Made by a program: the position numbers and the translations under genes. Positions 18,058-26,358 of a stretch of 42,001 bases of DNA are shown here, in pieces. Source of the DNA: Sphingomonadales bacterium (GTDB lineage: Bacteria > Bacteroidota > Bacteroidia > Chitinophagales > Chitinophagaceae). Every line of letters starts with the position of its first letter. Position 1 is the first letter of the stretch. A model generated the notes under the pieces. That model had not been told where the DNA came from. It did not search any database and was given only the letters and a program-made list of their open reading frames with translations. The stretch lies in the NCBI GenBank assembly GCA_016872195.1, contig VHAT01000018.1, forward strand, positions 1 to 42,001, given 5' to 3'.

Positions 18058-18795
18058 TTAGAGTAAGAGGGCCGACAATATATAATCAGCAAATAAGATC
18101 AGGATGCAACTAACGACCACGGCCTTGGTACTGGCCCTACCGATCTCGAGAGCCCCGCCCCGTACATAGTATCCATAGAAAGCAGGGACACTAGAGATGA
18201 TAAACGAGAAGACATAGCCCTTTGTTAGGGCAAAGAAAACATTATAGGGCAAGAAGTCGTCAGCCAATCCTTTGTCAAAAATAGTAGGGGAGATAATGCC
18301 TGCGGCCGTACCGGCCAGCCGACCACCCCAGATCCCTAAGGCCATTGCGATAATCACCAGTAAGGGAATCATCAGCATGGCCGCAGCGATCTTTGGCAAG
18401 ATCAAATAGGTCTTTGTATTGACGCCCATGATCTCAAGAGCGTCTATCTGCTCACTGACCCGCATATTGCCCAGCTCACTGGCAATTCGGCTTCCGGCCA
18501 CTCCGGCCAATACGATACAAACCAGCGTTGGTGCAAATTCAAGGATCACGGTGTCTCGTACGATCTGGGCAATGGTGGTGAGCGGCACCAGTGGACTCAC
18601 CAACTGGTAGGCTGTTTGTATGGTAGACACCGCTCCGATAAATACGGATATGATCGCTACGATACCCAACGAGCCGAAGCCGATCTCCATGCATTGGCGC
18701 ATCAACTCCTTCCAATACATACTGGCCTTCTCAGGACGCTTGAACATCCCCTTAAGCATCAACATAAATCTTCCTATGTCACTTAGCAAACTCAT
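18058..18795 (-). CDS. mlaE: MlaE-like ABC transporter permease
   Basis: Inner-membrane permease of the MlaE family (245 residues) with about five hydrophobic segments. Typical motifs are GFGSLGIVAIISVFIGAV, the conserved APTLVCIVLAGVAGSRIASE, LGNMRVSEQIDALEIMGVN and LILPKIAAAMLMIPLL. It forms the membrane pore of the Mla complex with MlaF. It starts 2 nt after the maeB stop, so it is in one operon with maeB and mlaF. No odd features. Confidence 0.95.
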   Translation of the reverse strand: MSLLSDIGRFMLMLKGMFKRPEKASMYWKELMRQCMEIGFGSLGIVAIISVFIGAVSTIQTAYQLVSPLVPLTTIAQIVRDTVILEFAPTLVCIVLAGVAGSRIASELGNMRVSEQIDALEIMGVNTKTYLILPKIAAAMLMIPLLVIIAMALGIWGGRLAGTAAGIISPTIFDKGLADDFLPYNVFFALTKGYVFSFIISSVPAFYGYYVRGGALEIGRASTKAVVVSCILILFADYILSALLL

Positions 18796-18797
18796 GC

Positions 18798-21146
18798 TTA
18801 GGCGCCATTTTTAGTACTGCGAAAACGTTTCCACCAACGGGATTGCTTAACGATCTCCTGGGTAGGCGTTTGGGTTTTTGATTTTTGCTGCGCATCAACC
18901 ACGGCGATGACCGCCATGTTGATGATACTGCGAATAGAGCTGCCCAGCTGTAAGATGTGTACTGGTTTTTTCAGACCCAATAAGATCGGGCCCACCGCAT
19001 CGGCGGTATCCAATTCCTTCATCAGGTTATAGGCAATATTGCCGGCGGCAAGATTAGGGAATATCAGTACGTTAACATCTTTGTCTGCCAATTCGCAAAA
19101 TGGATAATTTTCTTGCATCAGCTCTTTATTGAACGCTACGCTGGCTTGCATTTCTCCGTCAACGATCAAGGTGGGGTTCTTTTCTTTGATCAGCGCACGG
19201 GCCCGGGCTACTGTCCTGGCTTCGGGAGAATCGCTGCTTCCGAAATTCGAATAGCTGAGCATGGCGATCCTTGGAGTGATATTGAAGTGTCTGACCTCCT
19301 TGGCAGCCAAGAGTGTTATTTCTGCCAATTCCTCTGCTGTTGGGTTAAAATTAACAGTGGTGTCGGCCAGGAACAAAGGCCCCTTCTTGGTCAGCATCAT
19401 ATACATCCCGGCGATCTTGCTGACACCTTCTTCCATGCCGATAACTTGTATAGCGGGTCGAATGGTATCGGGGTAATTTTTTGTGAGTCCCGAGATCATC
19501 GCATCGGCCTCGCCGCATTCTACCATCATACAGCCAAAGTGATTTCGATCTTTCATCACCTTTCTGGCTTCATAGGCATTATATCCTTTGCGACTACGCT
19601 TTGCTAAAAAAAGATCACCGTACTGATTTCTTTTTTCTTCCATCTTATCGCTACGGGGGTCATAGATCGGCAGTCCCTCCAGATCGACTCCATTCTCTTC
19701 GGCGATCATTTTTATCTTTTCTTCATTACCAAGTAAGATCGGAAACCCGATGCCCTCGTCAAAGACCAATTGTGCGGCCTTTAGTACTTTGATATTGTCC
19801 GCTTCTGCGAACACAATGCGTTTAGGGTCTCTTCTGGCCTTATTACCAATAGCGCGCATCACTTGGTTATCGAGTCCCAGGCGTTTATTTAGATCGGTGG
19901 TGTATTGCTCCCAGTCCTTGATAGGAAATTGTGCAACGCCGCTATCCATGGCCGCTTTGGCGACGGCGGGTGCTACCGTAGCCAACAAGCGAGGGTCGAG
20001 TGGTTTTGGAATAATATAATTTGGACCAAAGCTGATGGTGGCTTCGTTGTAAGCCATGTTCACAATATCTGGAACGGGTGTTTTGGTGAGCTCGGCTAGG
20101 GCTTTTACTGCGGCCAGCTTCATGGCTTCGTTGATCTGCCGGGCTCTTACATCAAGGGCGCCTCTAAAAATATAGGGGAACCCTAGCACGTTATTTACCT
20201 GGTTGGGATAATCGCTTCTGCCCGTGGCCATGATGATATCCTTTCTGGCTTCGATGGCTTCTTCCCAGCTGATCTCGGGATCGGGATTCGCCATAGCAAA
20301 AACGATCGGATTTTTCGCCATGCTTTTGACCATGTCTTTATTCAAGATGCCCCCCTTACTCAATCCGATAAATACGTCGGCATCTTTCATTGCCTCTGTC
20401 AGACTCATGTTCTTGCCTTTGGCAACGAATTCTTTTTTTAGTTCGTCCAGATCGGTACGGCTCTCATGCACCAATCCTTTGCTATCGTATACCCAAAAAT
20501 TTTCCTTGCGAGCTCCCAGTGCCACATATAGTTTCATGCAGGCGACCGCTGCCGCCCCGGCACCACTGACCACAAAGCGAAGTTTCTCTATCTTTTTTTT
20601 CTGTAATTCACAGGCATTGAGCAGGGCCGCAGCACTGATGATGGCAGTTCCATGTTGGTCGTCGTGCATCAGCGGAATGCTCATTTCTTCTTTCAGCCGC
20701 TTTTCGATGTAAAAACATTCGGGGGCCTTGATATCTTCGAGATTGATGCCCCCAAACGTGGGCTCAAGGGATTTTACGATCTCTACAAATTTTTCAGGAT
20801 CTGTCTCGTTGATCTCAATGTCAAAAACGTCGATGTCGGCAAAGATCTTGAACAGCACTCCCTTTCCTTCCATAACGGGTTTGCTGGCATCGGGCCCGAT
20901 ATCGCCCAGCCCTAATACGGCCGTTCCATTACTGATCACCGCTACCAAGTTTCCCTTAGCGGTGTATTTGTAAACGTTTTCTTTATTGGCCGCTATTTCC
21001 AAGCAGGGTTCGGCTACTCCGGGGGAGTAGGCCAGGGAGAGGTCTCTTTGTGTTTTTGCTTCTTTGGTGGGAATTACTTCAATTTTTCCGGGGCGTCCTT
21101 TGGCGTGATATTCAAGAGCCTGTTGTTTGCGGAGGTCGTGCTGCAT
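18798..21146 (-). CDS. maeB: NADP-dependent malic enzyme with C-terminal phosphotransacetylase domain
   Basis: A 782-residue MaeB-type enzyme that oxidatively decarboxylates malate to pyruvate and makes NADPH. The malic-enzyme N-domain (about 1-160) has [15 protein letters not shown] and [17 protein letters not shown]. The NAD(P)-binding part has [15 protein letters not shown] and [14 protein letters not shown]. From about residue 430 a PTA_PTB domain follows ([53 protein letters not shown]). In MaeB this domain is usually regulatory (acetyl-CoA sensing) rather than catalytic. The last 25 residues are a basic tail ending [12 protein letters not shown]. First gene of a maeB-mlaE-mlaF operon. 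The 96-nt upstream gap holds only a poor -7-like TACCTTGC. Confidence 0.96.
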   Translation of the reverse strand: MQHDLRKQQALEYHAKGRPGKIEVIPTKEAKTQRDLSLAYSPGVAEPCLEIAANKENVYKYTAKGNLVAVISNGTAVLGLGDIGPDASKPVMEGKGVLFKIFADIDVFDIEINETDPEKFVEIVKSLEPTFGGINLEDIKAPECFYIEKRLKEEMSIPLMHDDQHGTAIISAAALLNACELQKKKIEKLRFVVSGAGAAAVACMKLYVALGARKENFWVYDSKGLVHESRTDLDELKKEFVAKGKNMSLTEAMKDADVFIGLSKGGILNKDMVKSMAKNPIVFAMANPDPEISWEEAIEARKDIIMATGRSDYPNQVNNVLGFPYIFRGALDVRARQINEAMKLAAVKALAELTKTPVPDIVNMAYNEATISFGPNYIIPKPLDPRLLATVAPAVAKAAMDSGVAQFPIKDWEQYTTDLNKRLGLDNQVMRAIGNKARRDPKRIVFAEADNIKVLKAAQLVFDEGIGFPILLGNEEKIKMIAEENGVDLEGLPIYDPRSDKMEEKRNQYGDLFLAKRSRKGYNAYEARKVMKDRNHFGCMMVECGEADAMISGLTKNYPDTIRPAIQVIGMEEGVSKIAGMYMMLTKKGPLFLADTTVNFNPTAEELAEITLLAAKEVRHFNITPRIAMLSYSNFGSSDSPEARTVARARALIKEKNPTLIVDGEMQASVAFNKELMQENYPFCELADKDVNVLIFPNLAAGNIAYNLMKELDTADAVGPILLGLKKPVHILQLGSSIRSIINMAVIAVVDAQQKSKTQTPTQEIVKQSRWWKRFRSTKNGA

Positions 21147-21242
21147 AATTTGGTGTTAAGTTACTCCAATACGATACGGCTGAAATGACTTGCAAGGTAC
21201 GATAAAAACAGGGGTGAGATCCTATTCTGGCCTTTCTGGGAC

Positions 21243-22421
21243 TCAGGGCTCTATGCAGGCTCCCAGCCAGGCCATCATCGCGGCACCGGGGGCCAGGGCA
21301 TCCTCATCAACCTGAAACCGCGAGGTGTGCACCCCATGCGTTATGCCCAGGGAACGATTCATGACACCCAGCCTAAAAAAACAACCGGGGATGCGTTGCG
21401 CATAAAAGCCAAAGTCTTCGGCTCCCATACGAACTTCCGTTTCGCTGATATTTTTTTCTCCGGCTAATTGCACGGCTAAGGGTACGACCTGCTGATGCAG
21501 TTTCTCATCATTATGTACACAAGGATATCCAATATCAATATGCAGTAGGGCCTCTGCGCCCATGGAGGCGGCCACCTGATGGGTTACTTGCTGTATCAAT
21601 TGGTGGGCCTTATATCGCCACTCTTCGTTCATGGCCCTGAACGTACCCATTAGCTCTACTTTATCGGGAATCACATTAGTGGTGTTACCACCCTGTATCG
21701 ACGTGATAGATAAAACAGAGGGGTTGAAGGGGTCGTTATGACGGCTGATCAGTTGTTGAAGGGCTGTTATCAAATGCGCGCTGATCAAAATAGGATCGGT
21801 CGCTAAGTGAGGTGATGCGGCATGTCCCCCTTTCCCTTTGATGGTAATATAGATCTCGTCGGCACTGGCCATTACTTTGCCTGCTCGAAATGAAAATTTT
21901 CCTGTCTCCAAAACGGTGCTAACATGCAGGGCTACGATGGCTTGGGGTGTCGGGGAATCCAGTACACCTTCTTTGATCAGTAAAGAGGCGCCACCTGGAT
22001 TTTTTTCTTCGCCGGGCTGAAAGATCAGTTTGACGGTGCCTTCCCACTGCGAACGGGTCTCTTGTAAGATACGCGCTGCTCCTAAAAGGCAACTTGTATG
22101 CACATCATGTCCGCAGGCATGCATGATACCTTCTTTGGTCGAGCGATACGGTAGGTCATTTTCTTCTTGAATGGGAAGGGCGTCCATATCGGCTCGAAGG
22201 GCGATCAGTTTTTTTTGTGGATTCTTTCCTTGTATATATCCAATTACGCCGGTAGTGGCCATTGTTTGGGTAGCGATGCCAAAAGAATGTAAAGTGGCTT
22301 TTACAAAGGCAGCTGTTTCAAATTCTTGATAGCTTAACTCCGGATGGGCATGCAATTGCCTTCTATATGCGATTATATCTGCTGCAAACTGATGGGCTAA
22401 TTGCAAAAATTGATCTTGCAT
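21243..22421 (-). CDS. M20 family amidohydrolase (N-acyl-amino acid hydrolase type)
   Basis: A 392-residue M20D metallopeptidase of the hippurate/N-acetyl-amino-acid hydrolase group. It has RRQLHAHPELSYQEFET, the first metal motif ALRADMDALPIQE, ACGHDVHTSCLLGAARIL (metal Cys/His), PGEEKNPGGASLLIKEG with the catalytic Glu pair, and SEPSVRMGAEDFG-like ETEVRMGAEDFGFY near the end with HGVHTSRFQVDE. It probably cleaves N-acyl amino acids or conjugates in the cytosol, since there is no signal peptide. The start at 22421 (MQDQFLQ) avoids overlap with the SPOR gene and is 4 nt after a TATTTTTG box. Confidence 0.93.
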   Translation of the reverse strand: MQDQFLQLAHQFAADIIAYRRQLHAHPELSYQEFETAAFVKATLHSFGIATQTMATTGVIGYIQGKNPQKKLIALRADMDALPIQEENDLPYRSTKEGIMHACGHDVHTSCLLGAARILQETRSQWEGTVKLIFQPGEEKNPGGASLLIKEGVLDSPTPQAIVALHVSTVLETGKFSFRAGKVMASADEIYITIKGKGGHAASPHLATDPILISAHLITALQQLISRHNDPFNPSVLSITSIQGGNTTNVIPDKVELMGTFRAMNEEWRYKAHQLIQQVTHQVAASMGAEALLHIDIGYPCVHNDEKLHQQVVPLAVQLAGEKNISETEVRMGAEDFGFYAQRIPGCFFRLGVMNRSLGITHGVHTSRFQVDEDALAPGAAMMAWLGACIEP

Positions 22422-22425
22422 GGGG

Positions 22426-22433
22426 CAAAAATA
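22426..22433 (-). promoter_or_regulatory. Bacteroidota -7 box before the M20 gene
   Basis: Exact TAnnTTTG match (TATTTTTG, minus strand), ending 4 nt before the ATG at 22421. No -33 TTTG at the usual spacing. It supports that start and predicts a leaderless message. Confidence 0.45.
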
Positions 22434-22456
22434 AGGGAAGCAGCGAAGGGAAGTAA

Positions 22457-22933
22457 TCAATTTTGAGAAGCGGGATCCTCTTCGGCCGATCCCCTGAGTT
22501 TGACCTCAATGATATCGTTGATAATAAAAACTCCTTTTGGAAAGAGTAACTCAAGTCTGCGCTGGTAAGCTTCGGCTTCTTTTCGGTCTTTGAAGTTTCC
22601 GGCCTTAACACGATAATAAGGCGATTGATGAAAGAGATAGGCCTTGAGCTCAGGAAAATAAGTATAGACCTTTGTCTTGGCTGCCAGGGCCTCCTCGCGC
22701 AATGTAGTGCTGATCACCAGCAGTCTGAAGCCTTTATCTTGTCGTCTACTTTGTCGGCTGGTCTCTTCATTGACCTGGATCTGTTTAGTGATCAGCCAAT
22801 CGAGCCGAGGATCTTTTTGGACCCTCACCTTGCCATTCTCCAGGGGTTTAATAAATAAACTGTCCTGTGCCATCAGGGGCTCCATGCTCAAGGAACCCAG
22901 TCCGATGAATACGATCAAAAAAAAGTGCCGCAT
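22457..22933 (-). CDS. SPOR-domain secreted protein
   Basis: A 158-residue exported protein. It has a signal peptide (about 1-22, ending PLMAQ), a polar middle with KDPRLDWLITKQIQVNEE, and a C-terminal SPOR-like domain (about 67-140). The domain shows GFRLLVISTTLREEALAAK, then YFPELKAYLFHQSPYYRVKA and GNFKDRKEAEAYQRRLELLFP, typical for SPOR in Bacteroidota. SPOR domains bind denuded peptidoglycan glycan strands, often at the septum. Start at 22933 (MRHFFLIV) gives the cleaner signal peptide and lies 4 nt after a TACCTTTG box; the ATG at 22954 lies upstream of that box. It sits as a separate unit between M20 and the ALDH-like gene. Confidence 0.85.
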   Translation of the reverse strand: MRHFFLIVFIGLGSLSMEPLMAQDSLFIKPLENGKVRVQKDPRLDWLITKQIQVNEETSRQSRRQDKGFRLLVISTTLREEALAAKTKVYTYFPELKAYLFHQSPYYRVKAGNFKDRKEAEAYQRRLELLFPKGVFIINDIIEVKLRGSAEEDPASQN

Positions 22934-22937
22934 CTGG

Positions 22938-22945
22938 CAAAGGTA
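22938..22945 (-). promoter_or_regulatory. Bacteroidota -7 box before the SPOR gene
   Basis: Exact TACCTTTG on the minus strand, ending 4 nt before the ATG at 22933. It overrules the further-upstream ATG at 22954 as a start if used. No -33 TTTG. Confidence 0.5.
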
Positions 22946-22967
22946 GTTGACCATTTTCGTTTCCCCT

Positions 22968-23861
22968 TTAGTAGGAAGATCCAGATCCTGCTATTTGCTG
23001 AATCGGATGCCAGGTGGTCTTTATCTCTTGCAGGTCTGTGATCCGATAGGGCGATTGTACGGCTGTATCGTGCCAGTCGATAACGGGCCAATGGATAACG
23101 CGTTTTAGATTGCCTGTAGCTTTTTTTCTAAGATCCGAAAGCAGGGACGGATCCTTCTGGGACTGTACGATCGCATTTACGTCTTTGTGTTCTGCCAGCC
23201 AGGGCATTAACTCTGCCTGGTTTCCCGTTAGTATATTGACCACTCCCACTGGAACATCTGAACTATTGAGCACTTCGGCTAAACTAATAGCGCATAGTGC
23301 CTTGAATTGATGGGCAATTACTATAGCTGTATTGCCGCCGGCGATACATGGAGCCAGTACGCTGACGAGTCCCAGCAGCGGACTTTCGGGGGCAAAAAGC
23401 ACCACCACGCCCATGGGCTCACAAACCGAAAAATTATAATGATTCGAGGCTACCGGATTGACCGTACTAAAAAGGGCCTGGTATTTATCGCACCACCCTG
23501 CATAATGGATCAGTCTGTCAATGGCTCCCACTGTTTCTTTTCGTGCGGCACTACGGGACATTCCTTGTGCGCATAACTCGGCTATAAACTGATCTTTTCT
23601 GCTCTCCAGCATTTCCGCTATGCGGTAAAGGATCTGTCCCCTGTTATAGGCGGCGCGCATACTCCAGTTTCCCAAGGCAGTCCTTGCTGCACCGATCGCT
23701 TCGCGACAATCTTTTCTGGAAGCCAGACAAAGGTTGGCGATCTTGTTACCCTTTGCATCGAGTGCCGCATAGTATCTACCGGATTCAGTTCTGGGGAACT
23801 GCCCCCCAATGTAAAGTTTATAGGTTTTTAATACCGCAATTCTATCGTTTGCTTTTTTCAT
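22968..23861 (-). CDS. Truncated aldehyde dehydrogenase-like protein (ALDH16 second-domain type)
   Basis: A 297-residue protein with only the first part of the aldehyde dehydrogenase fold (coenzyme-binding side). It has YKLYIGGQFPRTESGRYY, VCEPMGVVVLFAPESPLLGL and SDVPVGVVNILTGNQAEL. The catalytic Asn position reads Glu-Ser (FAPESPL) rather than the PWNFPL of the neighbour, and the frame ends before the domain with the catalytic Cys. It is thus not expected to be active. Its length and place 9 nt after a full ALDH match the truncated second domain of ALDH16 proteins, here as a separate gene. It is probably a structural partner subunit. It is the last gene of the deoC operon. Not a decayed pseudogene by its intact frame and clean ends. 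Confidence 0.85.
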   Translation of the reverse strand: MKKANDRIAVLKTYKLYIGGQFPRTESGRYYAALDAKGNKIANLCLASRKDCREAIGAARTALGNWSMRAAYNRGQILYRIAEMLESRKDQFIAELCAQGMSRSAARKETVGAIDRLIHYAGWCDKYQALFSTVNPVASNHYNFSVCEPMGVVVLFAPESPLLGLVSVLAPCIAGGNTAIVIAHQFKALCAISLAEVLNSSDVPVGVVNILTGNQAELMPWLAEHKDVNAIVQSQKDPSLLSDLRKKATGNLKRVIHWPVIDWHDTAVQSPYRITDLQEIKTTWHPIQQIAGSGSSY

Positions 23862-23870
23862 GCTCGTGGG

Positions 23871-25349
23871 TTAAAAGGTTAGATAAGGATATAAGCCATG
23901 CCAACCGCCCTCTCTTCCATATCCGCTTTCTTTATAGCCCCCGAATGGCGAAGCCGGATCGAACAGGTTGTAGGCATTGGCCCATACGACGCCCGCTTTG
24001 AGTCGTCTGCTCATATTAAAAATACGAGAGCCCTTATCGGTCCATACGCCGGCGCTGAGTCCATAGGGAGTATTGTTTGCCTTTTCGATCACTTCGTCTT
24101 CGGTGCGAAAAGTAAGAATGGCCAACACGGGTCCAAAAATTTCTTCTTGTGCCAGCCGGCTGCTTTGTGCCACTTTAGTAAAGAGAGTGGGGCGACAAAA
24201 AAATCCTTTTTGCGGAAGGCGAGCATCGGATTCGTAATGGTGCGCTCCTTCTTTTTTCCCAAGCCGAATGTATTGATTGATCTTGTCGAGTTGCGCTGCC
24301 GAATTGATGGCGCCGATATCAGTATTTTTATCCATGGGATCTCCTACCAGCAGGGTGGCCATTCTGTCTTTAAGTTTTTGAATAAAGACCGATGCGATCG
24401 ATTCTTGAACATATAACCGAGAGCCGGCACAACAGACATGACCTTGGTTAAAGAAAATACCGTTTACCACGCCCTCCACTGCTTGATCGATGGGGGCATC
24501 GCTAAATACGATGTTGGCGGCCTTGCCTCCTAATTCGAGCGTCAGCTTTTTGGTACTGGCTGCGGTCTCTTGTTGGATCCATTTTCCTACGGCGGTCGAT
24601 CCGGTGAAGGCGATCTTGTTGATATTCGGATGACGAACCAGCGCACTGCCTGTTTCGCCGGCACCGGTCAATATATTGACCACACCCGGAGGAAGATCGG
24701 CTTCTTGTATGATGGAGGCTAGTTTAAGGGTAGTAAGTGAAGTGGTTTCGGCCGGTTTTAATACCACCGTGTTTCCGGTGGCCAGCGCCGGAGCCAATTT
24801 CCAAGCGGCCATTAACAAGGGAAAATTCCAGGGAGTAATTTGAGCCGCTACCCCCAGGGGTTTTGCGGTTCTGTTGGGCAATGCGTATTCCAGTTTATCG
24901 GCCCATCCTGCATAGTAGAAAAAATGGTTACAGGCCAATGGAATATCAATGTCACGACTTTCTCGAATGGGTTTTCCGCCATCGAGTGTCTCCATCACAC
25001 TCAGTTCGCGAGCTTGTTCTTGCATCAGCCGGGCGATCCTGAAAATATATTTTCCTCTGTCTTTGCCCGACATTTTTTTCCAATATTTATCAAAACCCTT
25101 TTGGGCGGCGGCCACGGCCTTGTCCACATCTTGTTCTGTGGCGACGGCGGCCCGATATAATTTTTTTTCTGTAGCAGGATTGATGCTTTCCAAGTAGGCG
25201 CCCTTTTTGGGAGGCTGCCATTTTCCGTCAATGAACAGCTCGTATTGATGTTGGATCTGCGCCGAAGCTGACGATTCAGGTGCGGGGGCATATTTCCAGC
25301 CGGCACCGAGTCGCAGGGGTTTGATGGTTGATTTATTTTTTGTTGCCAT
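23871..25349 (-). CDS. Aldehyde dehydrogenase (ALDH16 first-domain type)
   Basis: A full-length NAD(P)-dependent aldehyde dehydrogenase (492 residues). Catalytic residues are present: Asn in ITPWNFPLLM, Glu in LTLELGGKAANIVF, and Cys in FFNQGHVCCAGSRL, with FTGSTAVGK for the coenzyme. It has an N-terminal extension of about 40 residues before YELFIDGKWQ containing WKYAPAPESSAS. As I remember it, this resembles the start of ALDH16A1 proteins (YGPVPES). With the truncated ALDH downstream it would form a split ALDH16. It lies 8 nt after deoC, so acetaldehyde from DeoC is the likely substrate; this is an inference from context. Confidence 0.93.
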   Translation of the reverse strand: MATKNKSTIKPLRLGAGWKYAPAPESSASAQIQHQYELFIDGKWQPPKKGAYLESINPATEKKLYRAAVATEQDVDKAVAAAQKGFDKYWKKMSGKDRGKYIFRIARLMQEQARELSVMETLDGGKPIRESRDIDIPLACNHFFYYAGWADKLEYALPNRTAKPLGVAAQITPWNFPLLMAAWKLAPALATGNTVVLKPAETTSLTTLKLASIIQEADLPPGVVNILTGAGETGSALVRHPNINKIAFTGSTAVGKWIQQETAASTKKLTLELGGKAANIVFSDAPIDQAVEGVVNGIFFNQGHVCCAGSRLYVQESIASVFIQKLKDRMATLLVGDPMDKNTDIGAINSAAQLDKINQYIRLGKKEGAHHYESDARLPQKGFFCRPTLFTKVAQSSRLAQEEIFGPVLAILTFRTEDEVIEKANNTPYGLSAGVWTDKGSRIFNMSRRLKAGVVWANAYNLFDPASPFGGYKESGYGREGGWHGLYPYLTF

Positions 25350-25357
25350 GGGTTGTA

Positions 25358-26287
25358 TTAATCTACACTGAAGTAATGAGGGGCTTGATAACAGCCCTCT
25401 TTTTCTTTTGCAATTTGCATCAGCACATTATTAGCCAGGCTACTGGCGCCAAAACGAAACCAATGGGGATGCATCCAGTCTGGTCCCAGGGTTTCATTGA
25501 GCATGACCAGGTAGTGTAATGCCAGCTTCGAAGTAGAAATTCCACCGGCCGGTTTCATGCCCACTCTGTTTCCGGTCTTATAGTAATGATCCCTGATCGT
25601 CTCCAGCATAACCAGGGTTACAGGTAAAGTGGCTGCGGGTTGAATTTTTCCGGTGGAGGTCTTTATAAAATCGGCACCTGCGGCTATGGCCAACTGGCTG
25701 GCTTTTCTTACCTCGTCGAGTGAGCCTAGCTCGCCTGTTTCTAAGATCACTTTTAATCTTGCCTGTCCGCAAACTTCTTTTATAGCCGCGATCTCATCGA
25801 ATACAAACGCATATTCTCCCGCTAAAAAAGCGCCCCGACTGATCACCATATCAATTTCATCGGCTCCTTCTTCTACGGCAAATCTTGTCTCGGAGAGTTT
25901 AATGGAGCGACTGCTTTGACCGGCCGGAAAGGCGGTGGCAACGGACGCTACTTTTACGGCTGAGCCCCCCAGAGCATTCTTTGCTGTTCGCACTTGTGAG
26001 GGATATACACAAATGGCCGCAACCGTAGGCAACCCCTCGAAAGCGTCATGCAAATGAAGGGCTTTGTAGCAGAGCTGCTCGACCTTGCCAGTAGTGTCCT
26101 TTCCTTCAAGGGTGGTGAGGTCGATCATGCTGAGCGTTAGGAGTAAGCCCTGCATCTTGCTGTCGCCCTTAATACTTCGTTTGGTAAACCGGGCCGCCCT
26201 TTCTTCGACGCCCGTTTGATCAACAGGAGGTGCGGTCAAAAGAGAGGGGCTATAGAGAGCGGGCCGAATGGGTTTTATGGAAGACAT
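25358..26287 (-). CDS. deoC: Deoxyribose-phosphate aldolase
   Basis: DeoC (309 residues) splits 2-deoxyribose 5-phosphate into glyceraldehyde 3-phosphate and acetaldehyde, in deoxynucleoside breakdown. A class I aldolase: the Schiff-base Lys is in AGADFIKTSTGK, with the second Lys/proton relay in VGMKPAGGIST. It also has EGADEIDMVISRGAFLAGEY. It is longer than the E. coli type (about 260) because of an N-terminal extension (about 45 residues), as often in Bacteroidota. First gene of the deoC-ALDH-ALDH operon. A TATTTTTA box lies 7 nt before the ATG. Confidence 0.97.
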   Translation of the reverse strand: MSSIKPIRPALYSPSLLTAPPVDQTGVEERAARFTKRSIKGDSKMQGLLLTLSMIDLTTLEGKDTTGKVEQLCYKALHLHDAFEGLPTVAAICVYPSQVRTAKNALGGSAVKVASVATAFPAGQSSRSIKLSETRFAVEEGADEIDMVISRGAFLAGEYAFVFDEIAAIKEVCGQARLKVILETGELGSLDEVRKASQLAIAAGADFIKTSTGKIQPAATLPVTLVMLETIRDHYYKTGNRVGMKPAGGISTSKLALHYLVMLNETLGPDWMHPHWFRFGASSLANNVLMQIAKEKEGCYQAPHYFSVD

Positions 26288-26294
26288 TGTTGGC

Positions 26295-26302
26295 TAAAAA
26301 TA
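26295..26302 (-). promoter_or_regulatory. Possible -7 box before deoC
   Basis: Minus-strand TATTTTTA (7 of 8 to TAnnTTTG), 7 nt before the deoC ATG, in the 71-nt divergent gap shared with the amidohydrolase. The plus strand of that gap carries TAACTTTC (26337-26344), 14 nt before the other gene. The region is A/T-rich, so chance matches are possible. Confidence 0.3.
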
Positions 26303-26358
26303 AAACTAATTAGTTATCATTTTTGCCCGATTGAGTTAACTTTCATAAAAATCCAACC

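Noticed and set aside
21147-21242. Promoter box TACCTTGC in the gap before maeB
   Set aside because: One T short of TAnnTTTG and about 50 nt from the start; too weak to list as a feature.
22968-23861. Truncated ALDH as a decayed pseudogene
   Set aside because: The frame is clean, tightly spaced in the operon, and its length matches the short second domain of ALDH16.
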